DNA of 64,000 nucleotides. It comes from Pseudomonas kairouanensis. GTDB taxonomy: Bacteria; Pseudomonadota; Gammaproteobacteria; Pseudomonadales; Pseudomonadaceae. Below are positions 32,930 through 41,518 of this stretch, piece by piece. A program made the translations under genes and the position numbers. The notes under the pieces were generated by a model, which saw nothing but the letters and a program-made list of their open reading frames with translations, was not told the origin of the DNA and searched no databases. Within the stretch, counting starts at the first letter, position 1. Each line of letters begins with the position of its first letter. The stretch spans positions 97,765-161,764 of the forward strand of contig NZ_QUZU01000012.1 in the NCBI RefSeq assembly GCF_004682055.1, read 5' to 3'.

Positions 32930-33778
32930 TCAGAACACGACAGTCTTGTTGCCGTGCACCAACACGCGGTCTTCCAAGTGATAACGCAGGCCACGGGCCA
33001 GCACCATCTTCTCGACGTCACGGCCGAAACGCACCATGTCTTCAATACTGTCACTGTGGCTGACACGCACCACGTCCTGCTCGATGATCGGACCGGCGTC
33101 CAGCTCTTCGGTGACGTAGTGGCAGGTCGCGCCGATCAACTTCACGCCGCGCAAGGAAGCCTGGTGATAAGGCTTGGCACCGACAAACGACGGCAGGAAG
33201 CTGTGGTGAATGTTGATCACCTTGCCTGCGTACTCGCGGCACAGCTCCGGCGGCAGGATTTGCATGTAGCGCGCCAGCACCACCACGTCGGCGTCATGCT
33301 GCTTGACCAGGCGGGAGACCTCGGCGAATGCCGGTTCCTTGTCCTGCGGGTTCACCGGTACGTGGTAGTACGGAATGCCATGCCACTCGACCATGCTGCG
33401 CAGGTCGTCATGGTTGGAGATCACACAGGCAATTTCGCAATCCAGCTCGTCACTGTGCCAGCGGTGCAACAAGTCAGCCAAACAGTGGGATTCACGGCTG
33501 GCCATCAACACCACGCGTTTTTTCTGCTCGGTGTCGGTGATATGCCAGGTCATCGAAAACTCTTCGGCGATCGGCGCAAAGGCCTCGCGAAACGCATCGA
33601 GGCCAAACGGCAGCGAATCTGCACGAATCTCGTGACGCATGAAGAACCAACCGCTGAGATTGTCCGAGTGATGACTCGCCTCGGTGATCCAGCCGTTGTG
33701 GGACGCCAGAAAGTTACTGACTTTGGCAACGATACCTACCCGGTCCGGGCAAGCAATCACCAGCCGAAAAGTGCGCAT
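32930..33778 (-). CDS. purU: Formyltetrahydrofolate deformylase PurU
   Basis: Hydrolyses 10-formyl-THF to formate and THF. The 282-aa product has an N-terminal ACT domain (about 1-85, RTFRLVIACPDRVGIVAKVS) and a C-terminal formyltransferase fold with NIHHSFLPSFVG, the catalytic His, and GATCHYVTEELDAGPIIEQD, the catalytic Asp. ATG at 33778 has GGAG about ten bases upstream; the 21-codon extension above it is not family-like. Confidence 0.96.
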   Translation of the reverse strand: MRTFRLVIACPDRVGIVAKVSNFLASHNGWITEASHHSDNLSGWFFMRHEIRADSLPFGLDAFREAFAPIAEEFSMTWHITDTEQKKRVVLMASRESHCLADLLHRWHSDELDCEIACVISNHDDLRSMVEWHGIPYYHVPVNPQDKEPAFAEVSRLVKQHDADVVVLARYMQILPPELCREYAGKVINIHHSFLPSFVGAKPYHQASLRGVKLIGATCHYVTEELDAGPIIEQDVVRVSHSDSIEDMVRFGRDVEKMVLARGLRYHLEDRVLVHGNKTVVF

Positions 33779-34128
33779 TAGGGGGAGACTCCAGAACTTC
33801 GCAAAGGCCGCCATTCTAGCGATTACGCAGCAAAACTGCATTATTCGTTATCGTTTATTCCGATCGCCAGCCCCCGGCTTGCCCCTTAATAACCTAAGGA
33901 TTTACCACCTTAATATGGGCCTACTGCGCCTTGCTCAGTCTACTGCCGACATTTCAAGGAAACTCTCTTTAGGCATACGACCTAGTAATTAACTCGATCG
34001 ATGGGGTTAGCCACAAACATCCAAAGTAATTCACCTAAATGCACCCTTAAATGTTTACTTGAGGAAACCGCCTGACTATTATTGGGCCACTCTCCCTGTC
34101 AATCAGCGCTCTACATAAGGTAGTCCAC
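33779..34128. other. Divergent AT-rich region, purU / mvaT
   Basis: A 350-bp gap that is more AT-rich than the surrounding DNA. MvaT-family proteins bind AT-rich sequence and often repress their own promoter, so this may be an autoregulatory region. No consensus site or gene is clear. Confidence 0.45.
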
Positions 34129-34503
34129 ATGTCTCTGATCAACGAATACCGTGCCACTGAAGAAGCTATCAAAGAGCTGCAAGCCCGTTTGAAGAACCTG
34201 TCCCAAGACGACAAACTGCAAACCGAGCTGGAATTCGAAGGCAAACTGCGCACCCTGATGGGTGAATACTCCAAATCCCTGCGTGACATCATCGCGCTGC
34301 TGGATCCAGAATCGAAAGTTAAAGCACCTCGCGGCGCGGTGAAAACTACTGGCACCAAGCGTGCTCGCAAGGTCAAACAATACAAAAACCCGCACAACGG
34401 CGAAGTCATTGAAACCAAAGGTGGCAACCACAAAACGCTGAAAGAGTGGAAAGCCAAGTGGGGCGGTGACGTGGTTGAAGGCTGGGCTACGCTGCTGGGC
34501 TAA
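34129..34503 (+). CDS. mvaT: H-NS-like nucleoid protein MvaT
   Basis: A 124-aa xenogeneic silencer functionally like H-NS. The N-terminal coiled coil (about residues 1-60, EEAIKELQARLKNL) oligomerises. The C-terminal domain, KQYKNPHNGEVIETKGGNHK with KEWKAKWG, binds AT-rich DNA through the minor groove. It has its own terminator. Confidence 0.96.
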   Translation: MSLINEYRATEEAIKELQARLKNLSQDDKLQTELEFEGKLRTLMGEYSKSLRDIIALLDPESKVKAPRGAVKTTGTKRARKVKQYKNPHNGEVIETKGGNHKTLKEWKAKWGGDVVEGWATLLG

Positions 34504-34539
34504 GCCTCGCAAGGTTCACGCTTAGAACGCCACACTATG

Positions 34540-34567
34540 AAAAACGCCAGCTTGCTGGCGTTTTTTA
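34540..34567 (+). terminator. Terminator after mvaT
   Basis: AAAACGCCAG-CTTG-CTGGCGTTTTTT hairpin with a T run, 37 bp past the mvaT stop and before the convergent sbcB. The arms are A- and T-rich, so it may act on both strands. Confidence 0.92.
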
Positions 34568-34593
34568 TTGCCTGTCTGTTTTGTTGAAAACGG

Positions 34594-36021
34594 CTACAGG
34601 TTCACACGCGCGGCTAAAGTGTCAGCATATTCCTGCCACTGGTCCAGTACCCCGAGCTGGAATGGCGTCGCACTAACCGCCAACTCCAGCCGTGCTTTTT
34701 TAAATGCATCCAGGGTATTGGGTGCCCCCCACTCAGGGTTTGACAAACGTTGCTGACAGAAAAGTTTCCAGCGTTGTTGCTCCTCGCTGTTCAAGGTATC
34801 GGGGAAGTTACGTGCGCGGTAGCGAAACAATAATTCAGGCAAACGATCATCATCAAATGGCCACTGCTGTCGCGCTAATTGCATCGGCTCGGCCGAGCGG
34901 ACTTGTTCGCATAAACGCCGGTCCCGGTCACCAATAAAACCATCGTAAAGCTGCTGTTCCGGGTCTGAATTCGGTGCAAATTCCTCTTCGGCGTAAATAG
35001 CCGCCAACTTGTCACGCCAAAGTTCCTGTGCGTCGGTTAGCCGCAGTGCACGCACCTGATAACTGTCCATATCCAGTTGCAGACGTTGACGGTCTTCGGC
35101 CCGCAAAACATTCAACGGAGCGACCACTGGGCAGCGGTTGATATGCACCAACTTCAATGGTACCGGCAGTTCCCCCGCGGCAAGATCCTCGCGCCGGGTA
35201 TAAAGGCGCTGGCGCAAAGTATCTGCATCGAGGTCCAGCAACCCCTGGGGGTCGAGCCCCAGGTCGCAGACGATCAATGCATTGCGATTGCGCGGGTGCC
35301 AGGCCAGGGGCAATACCACGCCCAGGTAGTGACGCTCGGCCGAGAAACGCCCAGAGATATGCACCATCGGTTGCAGCAGGCGCACTTGGTCCATTACCCG
35401 CTGCTTGCTGCGCAGTTGGAACAGCCAGTCGTACAACTTGGGTTGTTTTTCGCGCACCCGTCGGGCCAGAGCAATCGTGGCGCGCACATCGGACAGCGCA
35501 TCATGGGCCTGGCCATGGTCGATACCGTTGGCTTCGGTCAGGCGCTCCAGCTTGAGGGTCACACGCCCATCCTGCTGCGGCCACTCGATACCTTCCGGAC
35601 GCAGGGCGTAGGCGGTACGCACTACATCGATCAAGTCCCATCGGCTGTTACCCCCCTGCCACTCACGCGCGTAGGGGTCGAAAAAATTGCGATACAGGCT
35701 GTAGCGCGTCATTTCGTCATCGAACCGCAAGGTGTTGTAACCCGCGCCACAAGTACCAGGGGCCGCAAGCTCGGTGTGCACCCGGGTCATGAAGTCCGCT
35801 TCGGCCAGGCCTTTTTCCGCGAGTACCCCAGGGGTTATACCGGTAATCGCACAGGCCGCCGGATGGGGCAGGATATCGTCGCTGGGCTGGCAATAGAGAT
35901 TGACCGGCGGGCCGATCTCATTGAGTTCGAGGTCTGTGCGGATTCCGGCTACCTGGAGGGGGCGATCACTGCGCGGATTGATGCCGGTGGTTTCATAGTC
36001 GTACCAGAAAATGGAGGTCAC
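34594..36021 (-). CDS. sbcB: Exonuclease I (SbcB)
   Basis: A 475-aa 3'-5' single-strand DNA exonuclease. The DEDDh core has FWYDYETTG (DxE) near residue 5, a central Asp, and HDALSDVRATIALA. The SH3-like and C-terminal domains follow at full length. The start is GTG at 36021 with AGGA seven bases upstream. Confidence 0.96.
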   Translation of the reverse strand: MTSIFWYDYETTGINPRSDRPLQVAGIRTDLELNEIGPPVNLYCQPSDDILPHPAACAITGITPGVLAEKGLAEADFMTRVHTELAAPGTCGAGYNTLRFDDEMTRYSLYRNFFDPYAREWQGGNSRWDLIDVVRTAYALRPEGIEWPQQDGRVTLKLERLTEANGIDHGQAHDALSDVRATIALARRVREKQPKLYDWLFQLRSKQRVMDQVRLLQPMVHISGRFSAERHYLGVVLPLAWHPRNRNALIVCDLGLDPQGLLDLDADTLRQRLYTRREDLAAGELPVPLKLVHINRCPVVAPLNVLRAEDRQRLQLDMDSYQVRALRLTDAQELWRDKLAAIYAEEEFAPNSDPEQQLYDGFIGDRDRRLCEQVRSAEPMQLARQQWPFDDDRLPELLFRYRARNFPDTLNSEEQQRWKLFCQQRLSNPEWGAPNTLDAFKKARLELAVSATPFQLGVLDQWQEYADTLAARVNL

Positions 36022-36188
36022 GGGCTGTTCCTGTACTGAAGATCAACAAAGTCTAGGCGCTGGACAGCCCTCGCGACCAGCACCAAATACACTGTACAAA
36101 CATCCAGCAAAACCTTGAGTGGTTGCTTCCATTGCCGACACTGCTAGCATCCGTGTCTGCCAGCCACTCTGCACTGCCAAGGATCGCG

Positions 36189-36881
36189 ATGCCATCAGCC
36201 CCATTGGACACCCGCTACCAGATCGAGACCCCAGAAGGTATCGACCTGCCCCTGCGCCCGGCAGGCCTGATGCCACGCGCGCTGGCCTTTGCCTTCGACC
36301 TGGGTGCACGCGCAGTGGTCATGGGCGTATTCCTGGTGCCCTTGGCCTTGTTGGGCAATATCGGGATCGGCCTGGGCTCGCTGCTGCTGTTCCTGGTCAG
36401 TTGGTGGTACATGGTGCTGTTCGAAGTACTCAATCAGGGCTGCTCACCGGGCAAGCAGGTCATGGGGTTGCGCGTAGTGCAGGACGACGGCACGCCTATC
36501 GGCTGGTCCGCGTCGCTGATCCGCAACCTGCTGCGCTTTGTCGATATGTTGCCTTTCGGCTACTTTCTCGGTGCCATCAGTTGCCTGCAGCACCCCCACT
36601 TCAAACGCCTCGGCGACCTGGCTGCAGGTACTCTGGTGATCTACCGCGAACAGCCACTGGCTCGCCCTCAAGTGCCCAAGGCCGCCGCCTTGCGCTTGCC
36701 CTTTGCCCTTGAGTTGAGCGAGCAACGGGCAATCCTCGGCTTTGCGGAGCGTCAGGGCGAACTGTCCGCAGAACGGGCCCACGAACTGGCCTCGATCCTG
36801 GCGACGCCGTTGCAAGTCTCACCGGCCCGCGCCGTGGAACAACTCAATGGCGTGGCCCGTGGCCTGCTGGGGCCGACATGA
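36189..36881 (+). CDS. RDD family membrane protein
   Basis: A 230-aa membrane protein with an RDD domain. The first helix has FDLGARAVVMG, and SPGKQVMGLRVVQDDG and SLIRNLLRFVDMLPF are RDD family motifs. Three to four membrane segments lie at residues 35-155; a soluble C-terminal tail of about 75 residues follows. RDD proteins are of uncertain transport or membrane function. It is first of the MoxR operon, and its stop overlaps the next start in ATGA. AAGGA lies five bases before the ATG. Confidence 0.86.
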   Translation: MPSAPLDTRYQIETPEGIDLPLRPAGLMPRALAFAFDLGARAVVMGVFLVPLALLGNIGIGLGSLLLFLVSWWYMVLFEVLNQGCSPGKQVMGLRVVQDDGTPIGWSASLIRNLLRFVDMLPFGYFLGAISCLQHPHFKRLGDLAAGTLVIYREQPLARPQVPKAAALRLPFALELSEQRAILGFAERQGELSAERAHELASILATPLQVSPARAVEQLNGVARGLLGPT

Positions 36882-37858
36882 AACAGAGCCTGTTCGAAAG
36901 CCGACACCAGCCCCAATGGCAAGCCTTCGCCGATCTGCTCAAGCAGTTGGAGCAAGGCAAGGTCAAGGCCAGTGACGTCGCCGACTTCCCTCATCAATAC
37001 CGGCGCCTGTGCCAGCACCTGGCCCTGGCCCAAGCGCGCGGCTACAGCAGTTACCTGGTGGATCCCCTGCAGCAACTGGCCTTGCGCGGGCATCAACAGC
37101 TGTACCGTCATCGCAGCCAACTGGGGGCAAACGTGCTGGCGTTCCTACTGGCCGGTTTCCCTCGACTGGTGCGCGAACAGTGGCGGTTTGTACTGATCGC
37201 CAGCCTGCTGTTTTTTGGCAGCCTGGTGGGCATCGCGCTGCTGGTCTATCTGTTTCCCGACCTGATCTACAGCATTGTCAGCCCCCAGCAGGTGGCCGAG
37301 ATGCAAGGCATGTACGACCCCGATGCCAGCCGCCTGGGGCGCGCCGCCGAGCGCGCATCGAGTGAAGACTGGATGATGTTTGGCTACTACGTCATGCACA
37401 ACATCGGCATCGCCTTCCAGACCTTTGCTGCCGGGTTGCTGTTTGGCCTGGGCAGTGTGTTTTTCCTGATTTTCAATGGGCTGATCATTGGTGCGATTTC
37501 CGGGCACCTGACCGAGATCGGCTATGGCCAGACCTTCTGGTCGTTCGTGATCGGGCATGGTGCCTTTGAATTGACCGCCATCGCCCTGGCCGGCGCCGCT
37601 GGCCTGCAACTGGGCTGGTCACTGATCGCGCCCGGCCAGTTGGCGCGTAGCGAATCCTTGCGGCTGGCGGCACTTAAAAGCGTGCGGATATTGTGTGGTG
37701 TCATGGTGTTCCTGCTGATTGCCGCATTCATCGAGGCCTATTGGTCGTCCACTACCCAGGTCGCTCCCTGGATCAAATACCTGGTGGGTACGCTGCTCTG
37801 GTTGTTGGTAGCCGCTTACCTGACCCTCGCCGGGAGGGCTCGCCATGCGCCTCAGTGA
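36878..37858 (+). CDS. Stage II sporulation protein M family (SpoIIM)
   Basis: A 326-aa membrane protein of the SpoIIM/DUF95 family, found in non-sporulating bacteria as part of MoxR loci. A soluble N-terminal helical part (about 1-95) is followed by a membrane domain with the family motif YYVMHNIGIAFQTFAAG and FNGLIIGAISGHL, then further helices. It overlaps the RDD gene by ATGA and the next gene by 14 bases, so the genes are translationally coupled. Confidence 0.87.
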   Translation: MKQSLFESRHQPQWQAFADLLKQLEQGKVKASDVADFPHQYRRLCQHLALAQARGYSSYLVDPLQQLALRGHQQLYRHRSQLGANVLAFLLAGFPRLVREQWRFVLIASLLFFGSLVGIALLVYLFPDLIYSIVSPQQVAEMQGMYDPDASRLGRAAERASSEDWMMFGYYVMHNIGIAFQTFAAGLLFGLGSVFFLIFNGLIIGAISGHLTEIGYGQTFWSFVIGHGAFELTAIALAGAAGLQLGWSLIAPGQLARSESLRLAALKSVRILCGVMVFLLIAAFIEAYWSSTTQVAPWIKYLVGTLLWLLVAAYLTLAGRARHAPQ

Positions 37859-39365
37859 TGCCAGCGTGGTGATTCGCCCACGCACCTCCTGGGAAGCCAT
37901 GGACCTTGGCGTATTAATGGCCCGGGAACATCGCGTGCTTTTGATGAGCAGTTGGGCATTGGTGACATTGCCGGTGTTTATCCTGCTCACGGTTTTATTG
38001 TGGAAGTATCCGTCTACCGCCATGTTCCTGTTCTGGTGGTTCAAGCCGGCGTTCGACCGCTTGCCGCTGTATATCCTGTCCAAAGCGTTGTTTGGCGAAA
38101 CGCCCAGCCTCAAGCAAGCGGTGCGCCAGTGGCCACGCCTGCTCAAGGGCCAATTGCTGGCCAGCCTGACCTGGCGAAGGTTCAGCCTGAGCCGCAGCTT
38201 TGCCATGCCGGTCAGCCAACTCGAAGGCCTGGACGGCGACGCTCGGCAAAAACGCCTCGGCGTACTGCTCCAGCGCAATGCCGGTGCCGCACGCTGGCTG
38301 ACCACCATCGGCGTCCATCTGGAAATCGGTTTGTTGTTCGGCTGCATGGCGCTGTTCTATCTTTTCATCCCGCAGCAGATTGAAACGGGTTGGGACTGGC
38401 AGCGCCTTGCGCTGGCTTCCAGCCCCGAAGGATTGTGGCTGGAACATCTGGGCAATGGGTTCTACGCCTTGATCCTGGTGTTTTGGGAACCGATCTACGT
38501 TGCCTGCGGGTTCAGCCTCTATCTCAATCGCCGCACTGTTCTGGAAGCCTGGGACCTTGAACTGGTGTTCCGCCGCCTGCGCCAACGCTTGAGCAGCGTG
38601 GCCCCACTGCTACTGCTGGTGGTCGGGCTGACACTGCTGCCTTTTCACTCTCCCGCCATGGCGGATGACGCAAAGTCGCTGAGCCCCCAAGTCTCAAGCC
38701 AATCGATCAAGTCGTTGCTGGACCAGCCGCCCTTCAAAAATCCGGAGACCGTTACCCGCTACCGTTTCGCCGAAGAAAAACCTGCCGTTAAAAGTAAAGT
38801 GCACGGCGATGCAAAACTTCCAGACTGGCTACAGACGCTGCTGGACGGCCTCAACAGCAACGCCTTCAAGCATGTTGCCCATGGTTTGGAGGTGCTGCTG
38901 TGGAGCTTGCTGGTTGCAGGCTTAGCGTTACTCGTGTGGCGCTATCGCGATTGGTTGCACGCCTTCGTCAGTCGGCGCGGGCCACGGGTACTCAAGGCCA
39001 CCAAGCCCACACCGGCACAACTGTTCGGGCTGGAACTGCATGCGGGCACCTTGCCCGACGATATCGCCAGTGCCGCCGAGCGCCTGTGGTCTACCCAACC
39101 GCGGGAAGCCCTTGGCCTGTTGTATCGGGGCTTGCTGAGCAGGTTGCTGCATGACTTCCAGTTGCCACTCACCAGCGCCGACACTGAAGGCCAGGTCCTC
39201 GAACGTGTTCACCAGTTGCAGCGACCTCAATTGCTAGCCTTCAGCAATGAGTTGACCCAACACTGGCAAAACCTTGCCTATGGCCATCAACTGCCCCCCG
39301 CTTGCGCACAGCTGAAACTGTGTAACGATTGGCGTGCCCTTTTCAATTCGGGGGGCCCGCAATGA
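37845..39365 (+). CDS. DUF4129 membrane protein
   Basis: A 506-aa membrane protein. Four membrane segments are clear in the first 300 residues, with a fifth near 345-365. The C-terminal part resembles DUF4129, the domain at the end of TgpA-type transglutaminase-like proteins (AAERLWSTQPREALGLLYRGL). GGGAGG lies nine bases before the ATG, inside the upstream gene. Its function is unknown. Confidence 0.78.
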   Translation: MRLSDASVVIRPRTSWEAMDLGVLMAREHRVLLMSSWALVTLPVFILLTVLLWKYPSTAMFLFWWFKPAFDRLPLYILSKALFGETPSLKQAVRQWPRLLKGQLLASLTWRRFSLSRSFAMPVSQLEGLDGDARQKRLGVLLQRNAGAARWLTTIGVHLEIGLLFGCMALFYLFIPQQIETGWDWQRLALASSPEGLWLEHLGNGFYALILVFWEPIYVACGFSLYLNRRTVLEAWDLELVFRRLRQRLSSVAPLLLLVVGLTLLPFHSPAMADDAKSLSPQVSSQSIKSLLDQPPFKNPETVTRYRFAEEKPAVKSKVHGDAKLPDWLQTLLDGLNSNAFKHVAHGLEVLLWSLLVAGLALLVWRYRDWLHAFVSRRGPRVLKATKPTPAQLFGLELHAGTLPDDIASAAERLWSTQPREALGLLYRGLLSRLLHDFQLPLTSADTEGQVLERVHQLQRPQLLAFSNELTQHWQNLAYGHQLPPACAQLKLCNDWRALFNSGGPQ

Positions 39366-40519
39366 ATCGTCCATTGCTGTGGGTTGGCCTGATGCTGGCG
39401 TGCCTGATGGGAGCAGGAGCCTTTTACGCCTGGCACAAAGCGATTCCCTATGAAGAAGTGATAGATCGAGGCCCATCCCCTGAAGCCCTGGCCAATCCGT
39501 ACTTGGCCGCTGAGCGCTTCCTGCGCTTGCAAGGGCTGGCCGTGGAGCATGCCCAAAGCCTAGAACGGCTGGCCACCCTGCCCTCCAAGGGGAATAGCCT
39601 CTTGTTGCTGGGCGAACGTAGCAGCATGTCGCCCCGCCAAGTCGAACAACTACTGACATGGGCCAAGGCTGGCGGTCATTTGCTGTTGGTAGCCGAAGCA
39701 CTATGGGATGAAGAAACGGGTAAAAGCGGCGATCTATTGCTTGATCGGCTGCATATCCATCAGATGTTGAGTGATGAGCCCGACGAGCCCGTGCCGGCCC
39801 GCAAAAAGAAAACGCCGGACCTTACCAAGCTCTATGTCGACAATGAAACGGCGCCGGCTTATTTCAGCTTCGACACCGGCTTCAACCTCACCGACCCCAG
39901 CCACCTGGCGCAATTTTCCGCCAACAGCGCCAACTCAAGCCACCTGATGCAACTCAACATCGGCGATGGCCGCGTGACGGTCATCACCGACAGCGACCTA
40001 TGGAAAAACCCCAGCATCGGCCAACACGATAACGCCTGGCTGCTGTGGTACCTGGGCCAGGGCACGGCAGTAACCTTGCTGTTCAACAGCGACGTCGATG
40101 ACCTGCTCACCCTGCTGATCCGATACTTCCCCCAAGCCTTGGTGGCGCTCATCGCCTTGATCGGACTCGCTCTCTGGCACGTCGGCATGCGTCAGGGCCC
40201 GGTCCAGCCCCCGGCCCCCAAGGCCCGCCGGCAGTTGCTGGAACACTTGAAGGCGAGTGCCGACTTCCTGCTGCGCCGCAATGGCCAGGGCACGCTGCTG
40301 CACGCCTTGCAGCGCGACCTACTGCGCGCGGCCCGCCGCCGACATCCCGGCTTTGAACACCTCGATAACACTGAACAGTGGCAGGTCCTTGAACACCTGA
40401 CACATCAACCTTCTCACGTCATCCGCCAGGCCCTCGGCCCACTCCCGGCAAAACGGCTTTCCAGCGCCGATTTCAGCCGGCAGGTGGCGTGCCTGCAAAC
40501 CCTCAGGAATGCCCTATGA
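39362..40519 (+). CDS. DUF4350 membrane-anchored protein
   Basis: A 385-aa protein with an N-terminal membrane anchor (about 4-25). A DUF4350 domain follows (SPEALANPYLAAERFLRLQG, QVEQLLTWAKAGGHLLLVAE), then a second membrane helix (about 258-280) and a C-terminal soluble region with KARRQLLEHLKASADFLLR. DUF4350 proteins accompany MoxR and DUF58 genes in many bacteria; no activity is known. It overlaps both neighbours by ATGA. Confidence 0.82.
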   Translation: MNRPLLWVGLMLACLMGAGAFYAWHKAIPYEEVIDRGPSPEALANPYLAAERFLRLQGLAVEHAQSLERLATLPSKGNSLLLLGERSSMSPRQVEQLLTWAKAGGHLLLVAEALWDEETGKSGDLLLDRLHIHQMLSDEPDEPVPARKKKTPDLTKLYVDNETAPAYFSFDTGFNLTDPSHLAQFSANSANSSHLMQLNIGDGRVTVITDSDLWKNPSIGQHDNAWLLWYLGQGTAVTLLFNSDVDDLLTLLIRYFPQALVALIALIGLALWHVGMRQGPVQPPAPKARRQLLEHLKASADFLLRRNGQGTLLHALQRDLLRAARRRHPGFEHLDNTEQWQVLEHLTHQPSHVIRQALGPLPAKRLSSADFSRQVACLQTLRNAL

Positions 40520-41511
40520 GTGAATTGACAACGGCTACTGCCCTGACCACCGAGACCTTGCAACGCGCCACCCAACAAGCTCAGGCCCTGCGTGCCGAGC
40601 TACGCAAGGCCGTGATTGGCCAGGATCCCGTGATCGATGATGTGCTTACTGCCCTGCTCGCCGGCGGCCATGTGCTGCTTGAGGGTGTGCCTGGCCTGGG
40701 CAAGACCTTGCTGGTGCGTGCCTTGGCACGGTGTTTCGACGGCGACTTCGCACGCATCCAGTTCACCCCGGACCTCATGCCCAGCGATGTCACCGGCCAC
40801 GCTGTGTATGACCTGCACACCGAGCAATTCAAGCTGCGCAAGGGGCCGGTGTTCACCCACCTGTTACTGGCCGACGAAATCAACCGTGCCCCGGCCAAGA
40901 CCCAGGCGGCCCTGCTTGAAGCCATGCAGGAGCGGCAGGTAACACTCGAAGGCCAGGCACTGCCCATCGGGCAACCGTTCATGGTGCTGGCCACCCAGAA
41001 CCCCATCGAACAGGAAGGAACCTACCCACTGCCGGAAGCCGAACTGGATCGGTTCATGCTCAAGGTGCGCATGGACTATCCCGACGCGCAGCAAGAGCTG
41101 GATATGGTGCGCGAGGTGACCCGCTCGTCCCGGGCCGACATGTTGGATGTGCACCCGCTGCGCACAGTATTGAAGGCTCAAGACGTACTGCAGCTGCAAC
41201 AGGTTGCCAGCGGGCTGGCAATGGATGAGCAGGTGCTCGACTATGCCGTACGCCTGGCACGGGCTACCCGCAGCTGGCCAGGCCTGGCCATCGGCGCAGG
41301 CCCCCGTGCGTCCATCGCCCTGGTAAGCGGCGCTCGTGCCCGTGCACTGCTACGCGGGGGTGAGTTCGTCACCCCGGATGACATCAAGGGTTGCGCGCTC
41401 GCCGTACTGCGCCACCGGGTGCGCATCGCGCCAGAGCTGGACATTGACGGGCTGGAAGTCGACCAAGTGCTCCAGCAACTGCTGGACCAAATCCCGGCTC
41501 CCCGGCAATGA
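40516..41511 (+). CDS. MoxR family AAA+ ATPase
   Basis: A 331-aa AAA+ ATPase of the MoxR family, which acts as a chaperone for vWA partners in protein-complex maturation. Walker A is EGVPGLGKTLLVRALA, Walker B is LLADEINRAP, and sensor 1 is ATQNPIEQEGTYPLPEAELDRF. The helical lid follows. The DUF58 gene is its natural partner. The start at 40516 overlaps the DUF4350 stop. Confidence 0.93.
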   Translation: MSELTTATALTTETLQRATQQAQALRAELRKAVIGQDPVIDDVLTALLAGGHVLLEGVPGLGKTLLVRALARCFDGDFARIQFTPDLMPSDVTGHAVYDLHTEQFKLRKGPVFTHLLLADEINRAPAKTQAALLEAMQERQVTLEGQALPIGQPFMVLATQNPIEQEGTYPLPEAELDRFMLKVRMDYPDAQQELDMVREVTRSSRADMLDVHPLRTVLKAQDVLQLQQVASGLAMDEQVLDYAVRLARATRSWPGLAIGAGPRASIALVSGARARALLRGGEFVTPDDIKGCALAVLRHRVRIAPELDIDGLEVDQVLQQLLDQIPAPRQ

Positions 41512-41518
41512 GCTGCCC